A DNA stretch of 51,209 nucleotides from CAZKWG01 sp964615375 (GTDB lineage Bacteria > Myxococcota_A > UBA796 > CAZKWG01). The stretch is taken from assembly GCA_964615375.1 (NCBI GenBank), contig CAZTOW010000063.1:1-51209 (forward strand), written 5' to 3'. The notes below the pieces were generated by a model. The model saw nothing but the letters and a program-made list of their open reading frames with translations, did no database searches and was not told the DNA's origin. Of the stretch, positions 17,054-25,681 are shown in pieces (within the stretch, counting starts at the first letter, position 1; each line of letters begins with the position of its first letter). A program made the position numbers and the translations under genes.

Positions 17054-18332
17054 TGCGTCTCGCTCGGGAGCGTCGCCGCGCGAGGAGGGTGGCGACCAGC
17101 GTGAGGGTGAACCCCCCCGATAGCCCGCGGCCGGTGTTCGCGCACCCGCAGGTGCTCACCTGTTTGCCCTCGGACTCGTAGTCCACGCCGGTGTCCTCTC
17201 CTTCCGCGGGCAGCACGCCCGTCCCGATGATGGCGATCTCGGTGAGCTCTTGCCAGGGGTCATTCGAGCTCATCAGGATGGTCGCGGAGAATTCACCCTC
17301 CGACTCGGGGGCGAAGGTCACCACCACGCCGTCCACCATGTCGGGCGCGGCGTAGAAGGCCTCGGGGAAGATCGTGAAGTAGGGGGAGCCCGTGGTCCCG
17401 ATGTCGCCCTGAAGCGGGAGCAGGCCCTCGTTGGTGATGGGCAGCTCCAGGTTCACGAGGTCGCCGACCATGACCTCGCCGAAGTCGTAGGTGGTGATGT
17501 CCGTGGACAGCACGGGCAGCGGGAAGCTGAGCTCCTGGACGGGAAACGCCTGCTCGAAGTCATCGGAGGCCAGGGTCAGCGGGATGTCGAAGCTGGCCAG
17601 CTCCTCGCAGCCGTAGATGGGGAAGCAGACCGAGGCCGACGGCGTGATGTTCAGGTCGAGCCCGCTCTGCCAGCGGCCGACGAAGGTGGCGTCCACGACC
17701 TGTGTGGCCTCGCCGCTCGGCGTGACCGCGGCGCTCTCGCCCTCGGCCGTGATCTGGCTGTCGTCCACCCAGAAGCTCACCCCCGAGAACGTGGTCGTGC
17801 CCGAGGGGTTGAGGTTGGCCTCGAATTCCAGCGAGACCCCGGCGAAGACCTCGAGCTCATAGGTGATGAGCTCCGTGGACACCCCCGTGGTCGAGACCGA
17901 GACGCTCTCCGTGGCCGCGCCCGTGAGCAGGAAGGGGTCGAAGCTGCCCTCGCCGCTCACGGCAACGCTGCGGCGGTCGAGCTCGGACTCATAGGTATAG
18001 CCGAACAGATCGAACTTGAACGACGTGACCGCGGACAGCGCCGCGTCCACCAGGATCTCGCCCGTGCCCGGGTGGCCGGTGAAGGTGGCGTTCAGGCCCT
18101 CCGGCCAGGTCAGGTCGGCGTCCCCCTCCATGTCCACCGCGGCGCCGCCCTCGCTCACGATCTGGAAGCGCACGGTGAGCGGGCTGCCGTCGGGGAGCCA
18201 GTCGGTGTCGACGTTGCTGCCCGTGTAGAGGATCGCGGTGTCGGAGAGGAGCAGCTCCTGGGTCTCCGACTCCCAGGCCAGCGCGTCGCCGCCGAGCAGG
18301 GCGAGGACCGGGAGGACGAGGGCGGCGAGCAT
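17046..18332 (-). CDS. Choice-of-anchor D surface protein with MYXO-CTERM-like tail
   Basis: Exported protein of 428 residues. Signal peptide 1-19 (ending ALA), a long beta-rich body, then an ASH/choice-of-anchor D immunoglobulin-like domain at about 270-375 (TYDFGEVMVGDLVNLELPI, later FAPESEGEFSATI and IIGTGV). The last 35 residues contain CGC (395-397), a hydrophobic helix and an Arg cluster (419-426), the arrangement of the C-terminal sorting signal processed by myxosortase-type proteases in Myxococcota; the family call is inference. The protein is thus probably lipidated at Cys and surface exposed. A good promoter and GGAGG ribosome site (18337-18341) precede the ATG. Confidence 0.87.
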   Translation of the reverse strand: MLAALVLPVLALLGGDALAWESETQELLLSDTAILYTGSNVDTDWLPDGSPLTVRFQIVSEGGAAVDMEGDADLTWPEGLNATFTGHPGTGEILVDAALSAVTSFKFDLFGYTYESELDRRSVAVSGEGSFDPFLLTGAATESVSVSTTGVSTELITYELEVFAGVSLEFEANLNPSGTTTFSGVSFWVDDSQITAEGESAAVTPSGEATQVVDATFVGRWQSGLDLNITPSASVCFPIYGCEELASFDIPLTLASDDFEQAFPVQELSFPLPVLSTDITTYDFGEVMVGDLVNLELPITNEGLLPLQGDIGTTGSPYFTIFPEAFYAAPDMVDGVVVTFAPESEGEFSATILMSSNDPWQELTEIAIIGTGVLPAEGEDTGVDYESEGKQVSTCGCANTGRGLSGGFTLTLVATLLARRRSRARRIA

Positions 18333-18358
18333 GGGGCCTCCAGCGTGTCGAATTTTAG

Positions 18359-18387
18359 AAATTATCGAGGAAGACCGTGATCGTCAA
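18359..18387 (-). promoter_or_regulatory. Sigma70-type promoter of the 18332 gene
   Basis: Read leftward, TTGACG (18387-18382) and TAATTT (18364-18359) are separated by exactly 17 bases. The predicted transcript would start near 18352, about 20 bases before the ATG, leaving room for the GGAGG site. This is among the best promoter matches in the window. Confidence 0.65.
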
Positions 18388-18424
18388 GCGGCGATCAACG
18401 CCCATCTCTTCGGGGCGGGGCCCC

Positions 18425-18453
18425 TTGTGGATATGTGGATTCATGAATAGGCT
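18425..18453 (+). promoter_or_regulatory. Weak promoter with overlapping palindrome before the PLD-VWA gene
   Basis: TTGTGG (18425-18430) and TAGGCT (18448-18453) are 17 bases apart on the rightward strand. The spacer holds the perfect 10-base palindrome ATTCATGAAT (18439-18448), which could be an operator. The hexamers match consensus poorly. The surrounding 181-base gap is distinctly AT-richer than the rest of the window and includes a seven-T run near 18485. Confidence 0.3.
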
Positions 18454-18513
18454 TTGTTGGGAGGCACTTCGGCTTTCCAGGTTCCTTTTTTTCTGGCACT
18501 GACGGGGTGAGTC

Positions 18514-21501
18514 ATGGGCACCGAGATCCGCTTTACAGGGAAGGTCGATCACCGCTTCGCGTGGCTGGGGAATGACGCCCAAGGCGAGATTGACTTGGAG
18601 GCCGAGCTGGTCGCGTTCATCAACAGCGCCACGAGCTCCGTTGCGGTCAGCACGATGACCTTCTCGCTCGGCGCGGTGGGCGACGCGCTCGCCGCCGCGG
18701 CAAATGCGGGGCGAAAGGTCCGAGTCGTCGGAAATGCTGGCCACCGATTCCAGCAGGGCTGGTTCCGCGCTCAGCGGGCGGCGGCGCAGGTGGTGGACAA
18801 CAACCTCCCCGCCCTCGTACACCGGATCTCCTTTCAGCAGGCAGGCGCAGTCCCGGACGGCTTCCTCGTCGACAGCGGCGCGGCCTTTGGCGATCGGGGA
18901 GGTGGTCTGAGATACGGATGGAGCCAGGACGTCTCGGGAGACATCAACGCGCACAGCGCCCCGGCGGCCTTCACCAGCAGGCTGCTCGGACACTGCTACG
19001 CGAAGAGGAACGACACGCAGCGGACCTGGAGCATCGAGCTGCCCTCCGGCTACTACTACGTGGTCGCGGTCACGGGGGAAGCCAACTACGGGAGCAAGTC
19101 CTTCGTCCTGGCCCAGGGACAGACGATCTTCACCTACAAGGATTCGAGCGGGCTCCACTATTCGGACCACACTGACTCCGCGGCGGGAGAGTTTGGCTGC
19201 TCGGTCGCCGATGGCGGGGAGGACTCGACCTCCCATGAGCCGGCGGGGCGTCGTCTGGACGTCAGCTCAGGGACGCTCACCTTGACGGTGGGGCAGGGCG
19301 TGGCTGGAGCGACCACCTGGACGGGCCTGAACTATATCGAGATCTATCGGGGAAGCAGCAGCTCGCCTCTGGGGGATCCCAACACCGACCGGACCCTCGT
19401 CCAGGAGAGGCAGCTACATCATTCCAAGTTCATCCTGCTGGACGCGGAGACCGCCAGCCCGAGGTTGTGGACGGGTTCGCACAACCTCACCCCGATCGAC
19501 CTCGCCGACCCGCGGAGCGAAGACGCGCTGGTCACGGACGACGCGGCCATCTGCGCCGTCTTTGCGGCCGAATTCGATCAGTGGTGGGGGACGTCTGCGC
19601 TTGTCCCCGACCCCGTCAACGCGAGGCACGGGCGCTTCAAGGTCCCGAAAGGCGACTCTGGGATGCTCGCCAGCACGCTGCTCGGCGCCAGCTTCCGTTG
19701 GGAGGTCCATTTCTCACCTTCGGTGTCCACGGCCCCCGGGGAGAATCTCTATCAGGTGGTCGCCGATCACCTGAACGGCGCCACCAATGACGTGGTCCTG
19801 GGCATGGAGCAGTTCACGGACAGCGGCGACTTCGGGGGTTTTCGAGGGACGAGCTACCTGATGAGTCATGTGCTGGACCCGCTGGTCGGTTCGGGTGTGA
19901 ACCTGCTGGGCGTCCTCAGCGGAGGGGACTCCATCCTGACCCGCTATGCAGGCAACCCCGACGTCGTCCTCGCGGTCTCGGATCACATCCACGACAAGTT
20001 CGCGCTGGTGGACGCTGTGCGGGACACGCGGCAGCTCAGGATCGGGAAGCTGCTGATGGGGTCGATGAACTGGTCGCAGTCGGCGATGCACGTCAACGAC
20101 GAGCAGACGCTGGTCATCGAAGATCCTGCGCTGGCCAATCAGGTCCTGCAGCGCGCGATGGCGGCCCTGGACGAGAGCGGGATCCTGCCCGTTCAGCCGG
20201 TGGACATGGTCATCGTGGTGGACCGATCGTACTCCATGACCGATCCTGCCACGGCGGCGAGCACGAAGATGGCCGCCGCACGGGCTGCCGCGGATCTCTT
20301 CGTCGACCTGCTGGAGCACGACGGCTCGCACCGCGTGGCGCTCGTCCGCTTCGGGGTCTCCGTCGAGCCCTTCACGCCGTCTTCGACCTTGCGGGCCCTC
20401 GACGCCGCGTACCTCTCCACGTTGCATGCGCAGATCGCCACCATTGACGCGACGCTGCCCATCGGGAACGCCACCTGCTATGGCCTCCCCCTGCTCGAGG
20501 CCCAGTCCCTCCTCACCAGCGTCGCGACGCCCAACCCCAGGCGTGTCGTGGTCTTTCTTACCGACGGCCGGGAGAACCACGCGCCCTACGCGACCGGGAT
20601 CTACGAGCCCTTCGTGAACGGCACAGGGGTGGAGCTGCACACGACGGCCTTCGGGCCCTTCGATCCCTTCGCCGCCGGCGGCGCCAACGCCATCCTCAAC
20701 GACATGGCGACCTACAGCGGCGGGACCTTCGCCCAGGTGGACGACGACGCGATCCACCTGCAGAAGCGCTTCGCGGAGATCGCGCGAGACGCCATGGGCA
20801 TGATCACGATCGTGGACCCCACCTTCCACCTGGAGCCGGGCGCGCGGCAGACCCTGGAGGTGCCGGTTGATCTGGAGCGCGGCGTCGTGAAGTTCGTGGC
20901 GGTCTGGGGCGGGGCTCAGGAGCGAGCGTGCGCGATGTCCCTGCGGACGCCACAGGGAGTGACGTTGACGACGCGCTCGCCGGGCGTGACGCGCCTCCTT
21001 GGGCAGGGGCGAGAGATCTGGCGGGTCGACCTGGAGAAGCTCCTGGTCGGGTGCAAGGGCTCGGTCAGCGGCGCCTGGACCGTGACGGTGGCCGCATCCC
21101 GGGATCAGATTGGGCTCGCCAGGAGCCCCCGCCGCGTCGATCTGGCGGTCTACGCGAGCCGAAGCGGCGTCGATCTTCGCGTGGAGCTGGATGAGCGTGG
21201 CGATCAGGTCGGCGTTCTGATGCGCGCGTCCGGTCCCACGGGCCCGGTCAAGGAGGTCGCCTATGTGGTGGAGGTGGAGCCGCCGGTCCTCAGCAAGCGG
21301 CGCGAGGTGCTCCGCCTGGAGGCGATGCGCCCTGCGTTGAGGGATCCTCGCTGGCGCGGGGTCCGGGTGGCCGAGCTCAAGACGCAGGAGCCTGGCGCGC
21401 ACATGGTCCGTGTGGTCGCGCGCGGGGTGGACGCGGAGGGGCGGGCCTTCCGCCGCGAGATCACCACCTCGTTCCTTCGGGGTCACGTTGCGCTGAAGTG
21501 A
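18514..21501 (+). CDS. Phospholipase-D-like / von Willebrand A fusion protein
   Basis: A 995-residue protein with no signal peptide or membrane helix. The PLD region begins at about 25 (LVAFINSATSSVAVSTMTF). The first HKD motif has His303 and Lys305 (HHSKFILLD) followed by GSHNLT at 321-326; the second has His493 and Lys495 (IHDKFALVD) and GSMNWS at 516-521, so both half-sites look intact. A beta-rich domain of about 160 residues is inserted before the first HKD (about 130-290, with GYYYVVAVTGEANYG and LNYIEIYRG). A VWA domain follows at about 566-770 with a full MIDAS: D570-x-S572-x-S574 and Asp684 in FLTDGREN. The last 220 residues are Ig-like beta. Substrate unknown: nuclease or phospholipase are both possible. 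Confidence 0.88.
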   Translation: MGTEIRFTGKVDHRFAWLGNDAQGEIDLEAELVAFINSATSSVAVSTMTFSLGAVGDALAAAANAGRKVRVVGNAGHRFQQGWFRAQRAAAQVVDNNLPALVHRISFQQAGAVPDGFLVDSGAAFGDRGGGLRYGWSQDVSGDINAHSAPAAFTSRLLGHCYAKRNDTQRTWSIELPSGYYYVVAVTGEANYGSKSFVLAQGQTIFTYKDSSGLHYSDHTDSAAGEFGCSVADGGEDSTSHEPAGRRLDVSSGTLTLTVGQGVAGATTWTGLNYIEIYRGSSSSPLGDPNTDRTLVQERQLHHSKFILLDAETASPRLWTGSHNLTPIDLADPRSEDALVTDDAAICAVFAAEFDQWWGTSALVPDPVNARHGRFKVPKGDSGMLASTLLGASFRWEVHFSPSVSTAPGENLYQVVADHLNGATNDVVLGMEQFTDSGDFGGFRGTSYLMSHVLDPLVGSGVNLLGVLSGGDSILTRYAGNPDVVLAVSDHIHDKFALVDAVRDTRQLRIGKLLMGSMNWSQSAMHVNDEQTLVIEDPALANQVLQRAMAALDESGILPVQPVDMVIVVDRSYSMTDPATAASTKMAAARAAADLFVDLLEHDGSHRVALVRFGVSVEPFTPSSTLRALDAAYLSTLHAQIATIDATLPIGNATCYGLPLLEAQSLLTSVATPNPRRVVVFLTDGRENHAPYATGIYEPFVNGTGVELHTTAFGPFDPFAAGGANAILNDMATYSGGTFAQVDDDAIHLQKRFAEIARDAMGMITIVDPTFHLEPGARQTLEVPVDLERGVVKFVAVWGGAQERACAMSLRTPQGVTLTTRSPGVTRLLGQGREIWRVDLEKLLVGCKGSVSGAWTVTVAASRDQIGLARSPRRVDLAVYASRSGVDLRVELDERGDQVGVLMRASGPTGPVKEVAYVVEVEPPVLSKRREVLRLEAMRPALRDPRWRGVRVAELKTQEPGAHMVRVVARGVDAEGRAFRREITTSFLRGHVALK

Positions 21502-21508
21502 ACGCGCC

Positions 21509-22717
21509 TCAGCGCGCGCTCAGCGCCTCCCCCCAGCCCGTGAGCCCCAGGGCCAGCCAGGCGCGCTGGTCCGCGGGGCCGCAGGCGGCGCTGAGCTCTC
21601 CCTCGGGGCGCCCCCAGCGCTCCAGGCTGAGGTCCTGGGCGAGGCGCTCGGCGACGCCCGCGGGGCTGCGGGGAGCGCGGGCGGCGAGCTGCTCGTAGAG
21701 GGCGCTGGCGTCCTGGTGCGCGGCGTCCTGGCAGGCGTGACGGATCCGTCGCTCGGCCTGGCGGGCGCGGGCTGCCCAGCCTCCCTCAGGGCCGCGCGTC
21801 AGCAGGCCGCGGGGCGGCGCGAGGTGGAGGCGGATCACGAGCTCGTCCCCGAGGCGGCGGCGGAGGACGCGGGCGTCGGCGCGCCAGGGCGGGTCGCGGA
21901 GGAGCTGCTCCAGGCCCAGGGCCAGGAGATCGGGGCCGTCTCCCGCGGGCGCGGCCCCCAGCGGCGCGAGCAGGAGCAGGGCGCGGTCCTCCTCGGGCGC
22001 CCACCAGCGGCGTGGCCAGGCGGCGGCGCGGGCGGGCGGGCTCGCGGGGACGGGGGCGGGCTCGCCAGGCGCGGCGATCTCCCCGAGGATCGCCTGGACC
22101 CGAGCCATCGCGTCCACAGGGAGCTCGCCGGCCAGGGCCAGCACGGCGCGGTCGGGGCGGTACCAGCGCCGCACGAAGCCGGTCGCGTCCTCCAGGCTCA
22201 GCCCGCGCAGCTCCTCGTCGATCCCCGCGGCGGGGCGGTGGTAGGGGTGCCCCGGCGGGTAGAGCGCCATCCCCCGGAGGGCCGGCTCCTCCCGGGAGCC
22301 GCGCAGGGCCTCCTTGGCGACGCGGGCGCGCTCGAGCTCAAACGCGCGGGGGAGCGGGGGCTCGCGCGGGGAGAGCGTGTCGCGCACCCACTGGAGCGCC
22401 GGATCGAGGTGCTCGGGCGCCACCCGGACCAGGAAGCGCGTCGCGTCGTGGGTGGTGACGGCCTCGATCTCGGTGTCGGGGATGGGCGGCGCGGAGGGCG
22501 CGCTGGCCGCGGGGAGCAGGGCCGTGTGCTCGGCCAGGTGCGCGAGCCCGGACCTCCCCGGCGGATCCTCGGCCGCCCCAGCCAGGATCCGCAGCTCGAG
22601 CTGAACGTGGCCGTCGTCGTGGACCACCTCCAGACCCACCTGGAGGCCGCTGTCGAGCCGCGCGGGTTCCGGTGTGGCGCGGGCGAGCGCGCAGAGCAGG
22701 AGCAGGGCGCCAGGCAT
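21509..22717 (-). CDS. M16-family zinc metallopeptidase, single short subunit
   Basis: Exported protein of 402 residues with a short signal peptide (about 1-14). The inverted zinc motif HxxEH is present as HLAEH at 60-64, and a downstream Glu in ERARVAKEAL (Glu136 most likely) supplies the third ligand. This is the mitochondrial processing peptidase/PqqL-like class, which clips peptides. Canonical bacterial members often act as pairs of an active and an inactive subunit; no partner gene lies nearby, and the C-terminal half (about 230-402) is compact and Arg/Ala-rich. It converges with the PLD-VWA gene, separated by 7 bases. Confidence 0.86.
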   Translation of the reverse strand: MPGALLLLCALARATPEPARLDSGLQVGLEVVHDDGHVQLELRILAGAAEDPPGRSGLAHLAEHTALLPAASAPSAPPIPDTEIEAVTTHDATRFLVRVAPEHLDPALQWVRDTLSPREPPLPRAFELERARVAKEALRGSREEPALRGMALYPPGHPYHRPAAGIDEELRGLSLEDATGFVRRWYRPDRAVLALAGELPVDAMARVQAILGEIAAPGEPAPVPASPPARAAAWPRRWWAPEEDRALLLLAPLGAAPAGDGPDLLALGLEQLLRDPPWRADARVLRRRLGDELVIRLHLAPPRGLLTRGPEGGWAARARQAERRIRHACQDAAHQDASALYEQLAARAPRSPAGVAERLAQDLSLERWGRPEGELSAACGPADQRAWLALGLTGWGEALSAR

Positions 22718-22821
22718 GGGGTCAACATAGCCAGCCGCCGCACGATCGGGCGCACCTGTTCGAGGCGCACGGCGCGGGATAACAGCATGGATCTCTCGAA
22801 CACCACCCCGGAGTGCCTCCC

Positions 22822-24585
22822 ATGGCCGACGACATCTTGGAGCTCCTGACGAACGGCGACGTCGAGGGCTTCAACGCGGCGCGCGATCGCAAGGGCAGCG
22901 TGGACCTCTTCGCCGCCGACCTGGCGGGGCTCTCGCTCCACGGTGTGGACTTCTCCGGGGTGAACCTCCAGAAGGCCGACCTGAGCGGCGCGGATCTGAC
23001 CGGCGCCCTGCTGGCGAAGGCCGACCTGAGCGGCGCGGATCTGACCGGCGCGGTGCTGCACGGCGTCAACGCGCTGCGCAGCCGCTGGAAGGAGGCCTAC
23101 CTGGGCGAGGCCGACCTCTCCGAGGCCGATCTGCAGGGCGCGGACCTGTCCGAGGCGGATCTCTCGGACGCCAAGGCGCCCTCGGCCCGGCTGGGCGGCG
23201 CGCGGCTGAAGAACGCGACGGCCACCCGGCTGGTGCTGGCGGGCGCGGACCTGGCGGAGGCGAAGCTCTCGGGCGCGGACCTGCAGGGCGCGGACCTCTC
23301 GGCGGCCATCCTGCGCGAGGCGGACCTGTCCCGGGCCAACCTGGCGGGCGCGCGGCTCTCCGGGGCCGACCTGTCCAAGGCCCGCATGGCCAACGCCGGC
23401 CTCCGCGGCGCGGATCTGTCGGGCGCGAACCTGACCAGCGCGGACCTGACGGCGGCGGACCTCAGCGGGGCCAGCGTGGTGCAGGCGGACTTCAGCCGGG
23501 CGGACCTGACCGAGGCCGTGCTGGAGGGCGTGGACCTGAAGACCGCGGTGATGGCCTACGCCGAGGTGGACGCGGGGGCCACGAGCCAGAGCGAGCACGG
23601 CGAGGTCGTGCCGCTGCAGATCGAGGACGCCAGCGTGGCCATCTCGGGGGACGCCGTGGGCGTGCTCTGGGAGAACGAGGAGACCGGGCGCTCCAAGCTG
23701 CGGGTCATCGTGGGGCGCTTCGGCCAGCCGCACGACGGCCGCGCGCTGGAGGTGCCGCTGCCGACGGAGTCGGTGCTCAGCCGCGCCCTGGTCCCCACGC
23801 CGGACGGCTTCATGGTCGTGGTGGTGGTCGAGCGGCCGGGCGGCCTGGTGGCCAGCGTGGCCGACGTCTCGCGCGACGGCCGCATGTCCTCGCTGCGCTC
23901 CATCAAGCAGGAGTACACGCCGGCCGTGCGGCCCGTGGTCCGCGGTGAGGGCGGCCAGGTCGTGGTCTACGGCATCTCGCGCGAGGGTCCCGGGCTCCAC
24001 GTCCACCAGATCGAGGGCGAGAACCTGACCCGCAAGCACCGCTCGGGCATGGCGACCGTCCGCGGCTTCGCCGGCTCGCTCTACCCGGTCGTGCTCTCCA
24101 AGGGCGGCGTGCTGGTCCACCTCCGCCCCGACGGCCCCGGGCAGCCCATGCGCGCCCCCGGCGCCTTCCCCGGCCGCGTCTGCGCCGCCACCCCCATGGG
24201 CACCGGCCTCGTGCTGACCTGGCTCGAGGAGAACCAGGGCGGCTTCCGGCTCGCCTTCGTCAAGCCGGGCGAGGCCCCCGACGAGATGCGCCTCCTCCCC
24301 AAGTTCGCCATCGGCAGCCTGGACATGGCCGAGGGCAACGGCCGCGTCTGGGTCGCCTTCACCCGCGAGGACCCGCGCGGCCGCGCCCCCTCCCAGGCCC
24401 TCGCCCTCCGCCTGCCCGAGGGCGACCCCATCCAGCTCGTCCAGGAGCCCGGCCTCGACGTCGACGAGGTCCGCTTCGCCCAGGGCGGCGACCACCCCAC
24501 CGTCGCCATCAGCACCCTCGACGGCGGCCTCCGCATCGTCAGCCTCACCCCCACCGGCCCCCGCCTGGAGTGGCGCCTGGGCTGA
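22822..24585 (+). CDS. Pentapeptide-repeat protein with C-terminal propeller-like region
   Basis: Protein of 587 residues. After a short N-terminal helical piece, residues about 29-245 are tandem pentapeptide repeats of the A(D/N)LxG type (ADLSG, ADLTG, ADLQG and variants), interrupted near 80-90 and 115-135. These form a right-handed quadrilateral beta-helix; known examples mimic DNA or serve as scaffolds. Residues about 250-587 are strand-rich with recurring VV..V and G-D motifs, consistent with a beta-propeller, but no catalytic motif is seen. Start: ATG at 22822 with GGAG 8 bases upstream is preferred over a GTG at 22813, which lies within that ribosome site. No signal peptide, so cytoplasmic. 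Confidence 0.88.
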   Translation: MADDILELLTNGDVEGFNAARDRKGSVDLFAADLAGLSLHGVDFSGVNLQKADLSGADLTGALLAKADLSGADLTGAVLHGVNALRSRWKEAYLGEADLSEADLQGADLSEADLSDAKAPSARLGGARLKNATATRLVLAGADLAEAKLSGADLQGADLSAAILREADLSRANLAGARLSGADLSKARMANAGLRGADLSGANLTSADLTAADLSGASVVQADFSRADLTEAVLEGVDLKTAVMAYAEVDAGATSQSEHGEVVPLQIEDASVAISGDAVGVLWENEETGRSKLRVIVGRFGQPHDGRALEVPLPTESVLSRALVPTPDGFMVVVVVERPGGLVASVADVSRDGRMSSLRSIKQEYTPAVRPVVRGEGGQVVVYGISREGPGLHVHQIEGENLTRKHRSGMATVRGFAGSLYPVVLSKGGVLVHLRPDGPGQPMRAPGAFPGRVCAATPMGTGLVLTWLEENQGGFRLAFVKPGEAPDEMRLLPKFAIGSLDMAEGNGRVWVAFTREDPRGRAPSQALALRLPEGDPIQLVQEPGLDVDEVRFAQGGDHPTVAISTLDGGLRIVSLTPTGPRLEWRLG

Positions 24586-24643
24586 GATCGGTGTGGGCCT
24601 ACGACAGGATCGGGGCCCGGACCGATCGAGGGCGCGGGAAGAC

Positions 24644-24670
24644 TTGACGGGGGAGGGGAGGTCGTATAAG
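24644..24670 (+). promoter_or_regulatory. Promoter of tRNA-Ala
   Basis: TTGACG at 24644-24649 and TATAAG at 24665-24670 with a 15-base spacer (shorter than the usual 17). The predicted start is about 7 bases before the tRNA. The stretch after the -10 (GCTGGGCGCCCT) is a GC-rich discriminator, a common feature of stringently controlled stable-RNA promoters. Confidence 0.6.
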
Positions 24671-24683
24671 TGCTGGGCGCCCT

Positions 24684-24759
24684 GGGGATGTAGCTCAGCT
24701 GGGAGAGCACCGCGTTCGCAATGCGGGGGTCAGGGGTTCAAATCCCCTCATCTCCACCA
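24684..24759 (+). tRNA. tRNA-Ala (anticodon CGC)
   Basis: A full cloverleaf can be folded by eye. The acceptor arm pairs GGGGATG (24684-24690) with CATCTCC (24749-24755) with one G-U pair; the D-stem is GCTC/GAGC; the anticodon stem CCGCG/TGCGG closes the loop TTCGCAA; the anticodon at 24717-24719 is CGC, reading GCG alanine codons; the T-arm is AGGGG-TTCAAAT-CCCCT. The discriminator is A and CCA is encoded. GCG is a very common codon in this GC-rich genome. Confidence 0.96.
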
Positions 24760-24767
24760 CTTCAGGG

Positions 24768-24790
24768 AGCCCGCGGCTGGTCCGCGGGCT
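24768..24790 (+). terminator. Intrinsic-type terminator after tRNA-Ala
   Basis: A 9-base-pair GC-rich hairpin (24768-24776 with 24782-24790, loop CTGGT) begins 9 bases after the tRNA and is followed by a broken T-rich stretch (TCGTCGTTTCT). Because the TPR-zincin gene ends at 24806 on the opposite strand, the hairpin may stop transcripts from both sides. Confidence 0.65.
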
Positions 24791-24805
24791 TCGTCGTTTC
24801 TGGGG

Positions 24806-25633
24806 TCAGTCCAGGCCGCGGGCCTCGAGGTCGTCCTCGTCGAGGCCGAGGAAATGGCCGACCTCGTGGAAGAGCGTGATGCGGAGCTCCTCGATGAGCT
24901 CGGCGCGGCTCTCGGCGTGGCGCTCGAGGTTCTTGCGGAAGAGCGTGATGTTGCCGGGGAGCTGGCTCCAGGGATCGGAGAGAGAGCGGTCCTGGAGGGT
25001 GGAGCCGGAGAAGAAGCCGAGGAGCTCCAGCGGGCTGGCCGGCGGGTCGTAGAGGCGCAGGATCTCGTCGGGAGGGACCTCCTCGAGCATGACCGGGACG
25101 TTGGCGAGGTACTCGCGCAGCGCCGGGTGGAGCATGGAGAGGGTCTCCTCGACGATGTCCTCGACGTCCTCGTCGGAGAGGCGCGGAGGCAGGGGGAAGC
25201 CGTCCGGGTCGAGGAAGGCCGCATGCAGGAGGGCGCGCTCGGCCCCCTGGGCGTCGCCGCGGCGCTCGCGGAGGAGCGCGCGCACCCACCAGGCCTCGGC
25301 GGTCTCAGGGACCTCGCGGACGGCGCGGGTGGCGGCGCGGCGGGACTCGTCGTAGCGCAGGAGCTCGAAGCTCGTCAGCGCGAGGGAGGACCAGCTGGCG
25401 GCGTGATCGGGCTGCCGGAGGGCGGCGCTCTTGTAGGACTCGGCGGCCTCCTCCAGGCGGCCGAGCGCCCGCAGGGCGTCACCGTGGACGAACCAGGCGC
25501 CCGCGTGCCCGGGAGCGAGGCGCAGGACGCGCTCGCAGATCTCCAAGGCGGCCTCAATCTTGCCGTCGTCAAGGGCCTCCTCGGCCTGATCCAGGAGGAG
25601 CTCGATCTGCTCCGTCGTGCCTTCCGTGCTCAT
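24806..25633 (-). CDS. TPR protein fused to minimal zincin metallopeptidase domain
   Basis: Protein of 275 residues. Residues about 5-145 are three to four tetratricopeptide repeats (LRLAPGHAGAWFVHGDALRALGR is cut here by rule to its core GDALRALGRLEEAAESY). Residues about 150-275 match the minimal zincin family (PF06262-type): the C-terminal motif is HEVGHFLGLDE with His256, Glu257 and His260. The active-site sequence is intact. TPR presumably brings in a partner protein. The gene lies 48 bases downstream of the J-like protein gene, so it may be the last gene of the Hsp70 operon. Cytoplasmic by sequence. Substrate unknown. Confidence 0.87.
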   Translation of the reverse strand: MSTEGTTEQIELLLDQAEEALDDGKIEAALEICERVLRLAPGHAGAWFVHGDALRALGRLEEAAESYKSAALRQPDHAASWSSLALTSFELLRYDESRRAATRAVREVPETAEAWWVRALLRERRGDAQGAERALLHAAFLDPDGFPLPPRLSDEDVEDIVEETLSMLHPALREYLANVPVMLEEVPPDEILRLYDPPASPLELLGFFSGSTLQDRSLSDPWSQLPGNITLFRKNLERHAESRAELIEELRITLFHEVGHFLGLDEDDLEARGLD

Positions 25634-25681
25634 ACAGCCCCCGTGCCGCTGGCGGGATGCATGAGCATAACGTCGCCAGAC

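Noticed and set aside
18514..21501. Type-specific phage-defence or CRISPR-linked locus
   Set aside because: No CRISPR-like repeats, cas genes, or defence partners flank the PLD-VWA gene; it stands alone.
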